Positions 24,286-27,664 of a DNA stretch of 27,664 bases are shown here, piece after piece. Every line of letters starts with the position of its first letter. Position 1 is the first letter of the stretch. Under the pieces are notes generated by a model. It ran no database searches. It was not told the origin of the DNA and worked only from the letters and a program-made list of their open reading frames with translations. The translations under genes were made by a program, and so were the position numbers. Location: assembly GCA_015065205.1 (NCBI GenBank), contig SVQS01000006.1:1-27664 (forward strand). Direction: 5' to 3'. The DNA is from Oscillospiraceae bacterium (GTDB lineage: Bacteria > Bacillota > Clostridia > Oscillospirales > CAG-272).

Positions 24286-25416
24286 TTACTTATTCCTCGG
24301 CTTAAAATATTGATACAAATTGCAGGGGATCATACCGTTGTAGAGCTTGCGGATCTTATCGGCGCGCATGCCGTAAAAGCGCTCGAATTGCGGGTGCGAG
24401 GTGATGATGTAGATCTGCCACGGTGAGAGATTGGCAAATGCACGTCCCATATCGCGGTAGAGCTGTTCTGCTTCGGCAGGTGTCATCAAACGCTCGCCGT
24501 AAGGGGGATTGCACACGACAGTTCCGCGACGTCCCTCAATTTTTTGCATCTTACGTACGTCCGCGCAAAAGATGTTCATGTGCTCCTCAACGCCCGCACG
24601 CAATGCGTTTTCGTACACCGTATCGAGGATATTCTCGTCAATATCCGAGGCGTAGACCTCAAATGCGCTGTCGCGCTTGATAGCCGCTTCTGCCGCTTCG
24701 CGCGCATCCTTCCAAACGGTAGGGGAGAGCTGTGCAAAGCTCTCTGCTGCAAAGCCGCGACCAAGTCCGGGGGCGCGATTTGCAAGGATGAGAGCCGCTT
24801 CAATGGCGATCGTGCCCGAGCCACACATCGGGTCCCAGAACAGCACGTCCTCGCGGGGGCGAGATGTTAAGGCAAGAGCCGCCGCCAAGGTCTCGCGCAA
24901 GGGCGCAGGTCCTGCCGCGGGGCGGTATCCGCGCTTGTGGAGCGGTACACCCGAGGTATCGATCATCAACGTTGCAACGTCTTTGAAGATGAAAAATTCA
25001 ATTTGATATTTCGTTTCTGTCTCGGCAAACCATTTTACGCCATATCGCGCCGAAAGGCGGTCAACGATCGCTTTTTTCACAATGCTTTGGCAGTCGGGAA
25101 CAGAATATAATTTGCTCTTGATGGCGTGTCCTTTTACGGGGAAGGCGTCGAGCTTGCCGATCCAATCCTCCCATGCAATATGGCGTGTGCCCTCGAACAG
25201 CTCGTCAAAGGATGTGGCAGGGAAGGATGCGAGCTTGATGAATACGTGTTCTGCACAGCGCAGACCGATATTTGCGCGTGCAATGTCACATAGATCGCCT
25301 TCAAAGGTCACGCGACCGTCCATCGTATCGATGCGGTGCAGCCCGAGTGCGTCGATTTCTTCACCGAGCAATTTTTCCAAGCCAAACAGGCAGGTTGCAA
25401 CCAGTTGCAGTTTCAT
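24286..25416 (-). CDS. THUMP-domain class I SAM-dependent rRNA methyltransferase (RlmL/YpsC type)
   Basis: 376 residues. An N-terminal ferredoxin-like and THUMP RNA-binding region (about 1-155, with VATCLFGLEKLLGEEI and KGHAIKSKLYSVPDCQSIVKK) precedes HKRGYRPAAGPAPLRETLAA and the Rossmann methyltransferase fold. DPMCGSGTIAIEAA is SAM motif I and NPPYGERL is motif IV, typical of N2-guanine methyltransferases such as RlmL, which modifies 23S rRNA. It lacks the C-terminal RlmK half of the E. coli fusion, as in other Firmicutes. The frame extends to 25440, but the ATG at 25416 has AAGGAG six bases upstream and gives the family N terminus MKLQLVATC. It is transcribed divergently from asd. Confidence 0.93.
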   Translation of the reverse strand: MKLQLVATCLFGLEKLLGEEIDALGLHRIDTMDGRVTFEGDLCDIARANIGLRCAEHVFIKLASFPATSFDELFEGTRHIAWEDWIGKLDAFPVKGHAIKSKLYSVPDCQSIVKKAIVDRLSARYGVKWFAETETKYQIEFFIFKDVATLMIDTSGVPLHKRGYRPAAGPAPLRETLAAALALTSRPREDVLFWDPMCGSGTIAIEAALILANRAPGLGRGFAAESFAQLSPTVWKDAREAAEAAIKRDSAFEVYASDIDENILDTVYENALRAGVEEHMNIFCADVRKMQKIEGRRGTVVCNPPYGERLMTPAEAEQLYRDMGRAFANLSPWQIYIITSHPQFERFYGMRADKIRKLYNGMIPCNLYQYFKPRNK

Positions 25417-25466
25417 AGGTACTCCTTTTTGATGGGGCAAAGCGGTCAGTACCCCGTTTTTTATCT

Positions 25467-25495
25467 ATTATAACACAATCTGCGTGCTTTTTCAA
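25467..25495 (-). promoter_or_regulatory. Promoter of the rRNA methyltransferase gene
   Basis: Minus-strand TTGAAA (25495-25490), 17-bp spacer, extended -10 TGT-TATAAT (25475-25467). Confidence 0.82.
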
Positions 25496-25539
25496 TCAAT
25501 TTTTCTATATTTATGAAAAGATAAAAATGCGTAATTCTC

Positions 25540-25568
25540 TTGCAATCCCGTGCGAAATCGTGTATAAT
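25540..25568 (+). promoter_or_regulatory. Promoter of asd
   Basis: TTGCAA (25540-25545), 17-bp spacer, TATAAT (25563-25568), about 58 bp before the asd ATG. The 45-bp interval to the opposing promoter is the divergent control region. Confidence 0.85.
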
Positions 25569-25625
25569 ATAGTAGAATATAAATCATCCGCGAGCGATCT
25601 TTGCTTGCGAGAAAGGATTTTTGCT

Positions 25626-26702
25626 ATGAGTAAAATGAAAGTTGGCGTCATTGGCGCCACCGGTATGGTTGGACAGCGTTTCCTCACGCTCCTTTCCGAT
25701 CACCCCTATTTTGAGGTTTCTGTTTTGGCGGCATCTGCGCGCTCCGCAGGAAAAACTTACAAGGAAGCCGTAGGCGAGCGTTGGAAGATGACCACGCCTA
25801 TGCCCGAACAATACAAAGATATGGTTGTTATGGATGCAGCCGATATCGCGGCAGTGGGAGAGAAATGCTCCTTTGTTTTCTGCGCGGTCGATATGAAGAA
25901 AGAGGACATTCGTGCCCTTGAAGAAGCTTATGCAAAGGCTGAAATTCCCGTAGTTTCCAACAACTCCGCGCACCGTTGGACGCCCGACGTTCCTATGGTG
26001 ATCCCCGAAATCAACGACGAGCACCTTGCGGTCATTGCCGCGCAAAGAGCGCGTCTTGGCACCAAGCGTGGTTTTATTGCGGTAAAGCCGAACTGCTCCA
26101 TTCAGTCCTACGTTCCCGCTCTCACACCTCTGCGCAAGTATGGCATCAAAGAGGTCGTAGCCACCACCTATCAGGCAATCTCCGGTGCGGGCAAGACATT
26201 CAAAGAATGGCCCGAGATGATCGACAATGTTATCCCCTACATCGGCGGCGAGGAAGAGAAGAGCGAGCAAGAGCCTCTGCGCGTTTGGGGCAAGGTTGAG
26301 AACGGTGAGATCGTTAAGGCTGACGCTCCCCTTATCACCACGCAATGCATCCGCGTACCCGTAACCGACGGTCACACTGCCGCTGTGTTTGTACGCTTTG
26401 AAAACAAGCCCACCAAAGAGGAGATCCTCGACGCGTGGAAGAATTTCTCGGGCAAGCCGCAGGAGTTGAAGCTTCCTCACGCTCCCGAACAGTTCATCAC
26501 CTATTTTGAAGAGGATAACCGTCCGCAAGCCAAGCTCGACCGCGATATCTATGGCGGTATGGGCGTGACCGTTGGTCGCCTGCGTGAGGATACTCTCTTC
26601 GATTACAAGTTCGTGGGCCTCTCCCACAACACCCTGCGCGGCGCCGCAGGCGGTGCAGTCCTCATCGCAGAGCTGCTTTACAGAGAAGGATATTTTGACT
26701 AA
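25626..26702 (+). CDS. asd: Aspartate-semialdehyde dehydrogenase
   Basis: 358 residues. It reduces aspartyl phosphate to aspartate semialdehyde, the branch point for lysine/diaminopimelate, threonine, methionine and isoleucine. GVIGATGMVGQ (residues 7-17) is the NADP-binding loop, KPNCSIQS holds catalytic Cys157, and VPVTDGHTAAV holds catalytic His250. The residues around the Cys and the overall length place it in the archaeal/fungal-like Asd branch seen in many Clostridia, not the E. coli type. The frame is open back to 25527, but that crosses the promoter; the ATG at 25626 is preceded by GAAAGGA. No lysine riboswitch is evident in the short leader. Confidence 0.96.
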   Translation: MSKMKVGVIGATGMVGQRFLTLLSDHPYFEVSVLAASARSAGKTYKEAVGERWKMTTPMPEQYKDMVVMDAADIAAVGEKCSFVFCAVDMKKEDIRALEEAYAKAEIPVVSNNSAHRWTPDVPMVIPEINDEHLAVIAAQRARLGTKRGFIAVKPNCSIQSYVPALTPLRKYGIKEVVATTYQAISGAGKTFKEWPEMIDNVIPYIGGEEEKSEQEPLRVWGKVENGEIVKADAPLITTQCIRVPVTDGHTAAVFVRFENKPTKEEILDAWKNFSGKPQELKLPHAPEQFITYFEEDNRPQAKLDRDIYGGMGVTVGRLREDTLFDYKFVGLSHNTLRGAAGGAVLIAELLYREGYFD

Positions 26703-26719
26703 ATAGGACGCGGTTTGAC

Positions 26720-27021
26720 GTGGGGAAAACTTCTTGCAAGAAGTTTTCCCCACACCCCTTTCAAGAACTCTCTAACAAAGGGTCAAAAAGGAAATTTGTT
26801 TGTTTGCGAACAGACGGTCGGCGCAAGTCGTAGACTTGCTTTTGCTCACGCTAACTCGCAGGGGCCACCGAGACCCTGCTCGTTAAGAGAGTTGATAACT
26901 ATGGAAAATAACAAGTAGAGGGATAGCTGCGCGATGCTATCCCTTTTAATTGTTCTTTTTATGAGAGTGCTTTTTGGAAGGGGTGCGGGGGAACTCTTTT
27001 TCGCGAAAAAGGTTCCCCCGC
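26720..27021. mobile_element. Composite palindromic element between convergent asd and the pantothenate kinase gene
   Basis: The left end is a perfect 34-bp palindrome (26720-26753) starting GTGGGGAAAACTTCTTG. The right end is a related palindrome (26985-27021, GCGGGGGAAC...GTTCCCCCGC) with one bulged base. The inner flanks are inverted copies: CCCCACACCCCTT-TCAAGAACTCTC (26748-26772) against GAGAGTGCTTTTTGGAAG-GGGTGCGGGG (26963-26990). The interior holds AACTCTCT/AGAGAGTT (26766-26773/26886-26893), GCAAGTC/GACTTGC (26823-26829/26833-26839) and a terminator-like AGGGATAGC/GCTATCCCT (26919-26927/26936-26944). The end palindromes can terminate transcription from both sides. No real gene is present. 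Confidence 0.72.
26919..26956 (+). terminator. Hairpin with T-rich tail inside the composite element
   Basis: AGGGATAGC (26919-26927) pairs with GCTATCCCT (26936-26944), followed by TTTAATTGTTC. A five-codon ATG-to-TAG frame (MENNK, 26901-26918) ends directly before it. Confidence 0.5.
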
Positions 27022-27035
27022 AATCCTTCAAAAAA

Positions 27036-27664
27036 TCAATCTTTATGCAACGCCGCGCCGATTACGGTGCCGAATTGGGCGTTTTCAGGGATGACGAAGC
27101 GGACGTCGAAGCTATCGCCAAGAGACTCGAAAACGTTGCGGATAGGCTCAATGGTAGTCAGGTTACCAATGAGGACGATATCACGGAGATTGTAGCTACG
27201 TGCTGCAAAAATGGAGAGCATTGCAACGGTTTCGGCAACCATATTCGAGATGCCGAGTGCGAGGTCGGCATTGGTTGCCATATCCGAAACTTTGCCAAAG
27301 TTTGCGGCGGTGAGGTTTTCGTTAATGCCGTGATAGGAGCGGTTTTGCGCGATATCCTTGATGCGCAAATCGATGTTAGCGAGGTCTCCGTCTGCCGCGA
27401 GCTTTTCAATGTGCTCGATGGTGTCTACACCAATGAGCTTGCGGGAGAGTCCGATCAGCGTGCCGCCGCCTACTCCCGTGCCACCGAGATACTTGATCTC
27501 GTGTCCGCCCTTCGTGCGTTTTGCGTGGTTGATGGCGGTGCCGGTTCCCATACTGACAACAATGGCTTCATCAAGCCCCGAGAGGTAAAGACCGCCCACA
27601 CCGCTGCTGGTGAACTCCGGAACGGGGGAGCAGGGCAGATTGTAGATCGCGTCCTTTACGTAAA
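27036..27664 (-). CDS. coaW: Type II pantothenate kinase, C-terminal part (runs off the window)
   Basis: 208 residues are present and the frame is open to the window edge, so the N terminus is missing. Type II PanK (Staphylococcus CoaW and eukaryotic-like, actin/ASKHA fold) phosphorylates pantothenate, the first step of CoA synthesis, and is typically insensitive to CoA feedback in bacteria. GVGGLYLSGLDEAIVVSMGT leads into the phosphate-binding GTGTA; YLGGTGVGGGTLIGLSRKL is the family hallmark; IVLIGNLTTIEPIRNVFES and FVIPENAQFGTVIGAALHKD form the C-terminal lobe. The stop codon lies directly at the edge of the composite palindromic element. Confidence 0.92.
   Translation of the reverse strand, partial: YVKDAIYNLPCSPVPEFTSSGVGGLYLSGLDEAIVVSMGTGTAINHAKRTKGGHEIKYLGGTGVGGGTLIGLSRKLIGVDTIEHIEKLAADGDLANIDLRIKDIAQNRSYHGINENLTAANFGKVSDMATNADLALGISNMVAETVAMLSIFAARSYNLRDIVLIGNLTTIEPIRNVFESLGDSFDVRFVIPENAQFGTVIGAALHKD

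Noticed and set aside
23831..24305. Short ORFs inside the repeat region after the nucleoside operon
   Set aside because: They lie wholly within the inverted-repeat elements and have no ribosome sites.
25527..25625. N-terminal extension of asd
   Set aside because: It contains the promoter; the family N terminus starts at MSKMKVGVIG (25626).

Overview
The window is ordinary chromosomal DNA of a low-to-moderate G+C Firmicute, most likely an uncultured gut-type member of Clostridia. This is inferred from strong AGGAGG-type ribosome sites, TTGACA/TTGCAA-N17-TATAAT promoters, U-tailed intrinsic terminators, a Clostridia-style core gene set, Cys-repeat lipoproteins, and small non-coding inverted-repeat elements of a kind I associate with Oscillospirales-like genomes. 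No rRNA, tRNA, CRISPR array, prophage or transposase gene is visible.

Layout. 1-2162 (minus strand): the 5' end of an EF-G-like GTPase gene, then tatD and gpsA as a two-gene unit. 2163-2664: a gene-free stretch with a decayed inverted repeat, a strong promoter, a folded RNA of about 210 nt and an intrinsic terminator. 2665-4278: a surface protein with a TTPE-repeat stalk and two Cys-repeat plus C-type-lectin modules. 4401-9817: rpmE, hflX, yigZ, dnaG and rpoD (information processing). 10099-13308: a 1069-residue solute-binding-like lipoprotein, followed by a 225-bp MITE-like element. 13625-15726: trpS and a polyprenyl-phosphate sugar-phosphate transferase gene. 15905-18862: a 985-residue membrane protein of unknown function. 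18951-23684: a nucleoside-salvage operon deoC-deoD-deoB-cdd-pdp plus a small membrane protein. 23685-24285: terminator and two different MITE-like repeats. 24286-25416 (minus): an rRNA methyltransferase gene, divergent from asd (25626-26702). 26703-27035: a composite palindromic element between convergent asd and the 3' part of a type II pantothenate kinase gene (minus, runs off the window).

How the genes fit together. The deo/cdd/pdp operon converts nucleosides to bases and (deoxy)ribose 1-phosphates, moves the phosphate to C5 and cleaves deoxyribose 5-phosphate to glyceraldehyde 3-phosphate and acetaldehyde. dnaG-rpoD is the conserved core of the macromolecular-synthesis operon, and nine of the ten promoters I could read match the encoded housekeeping sigma factor with exactly 17-bp spacers.

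The most interesting items are the structured RNA upstream of the lectin protein, the modular lectin protein itself, a shared upstream promoter module at rpmE and deoC, several terminators that sit directly in front of the next gene's ribosome site, and four small palindromic/MITE-like elements. I did not find a convincing new defence or enzymatic system; most of the window is housekeeping.
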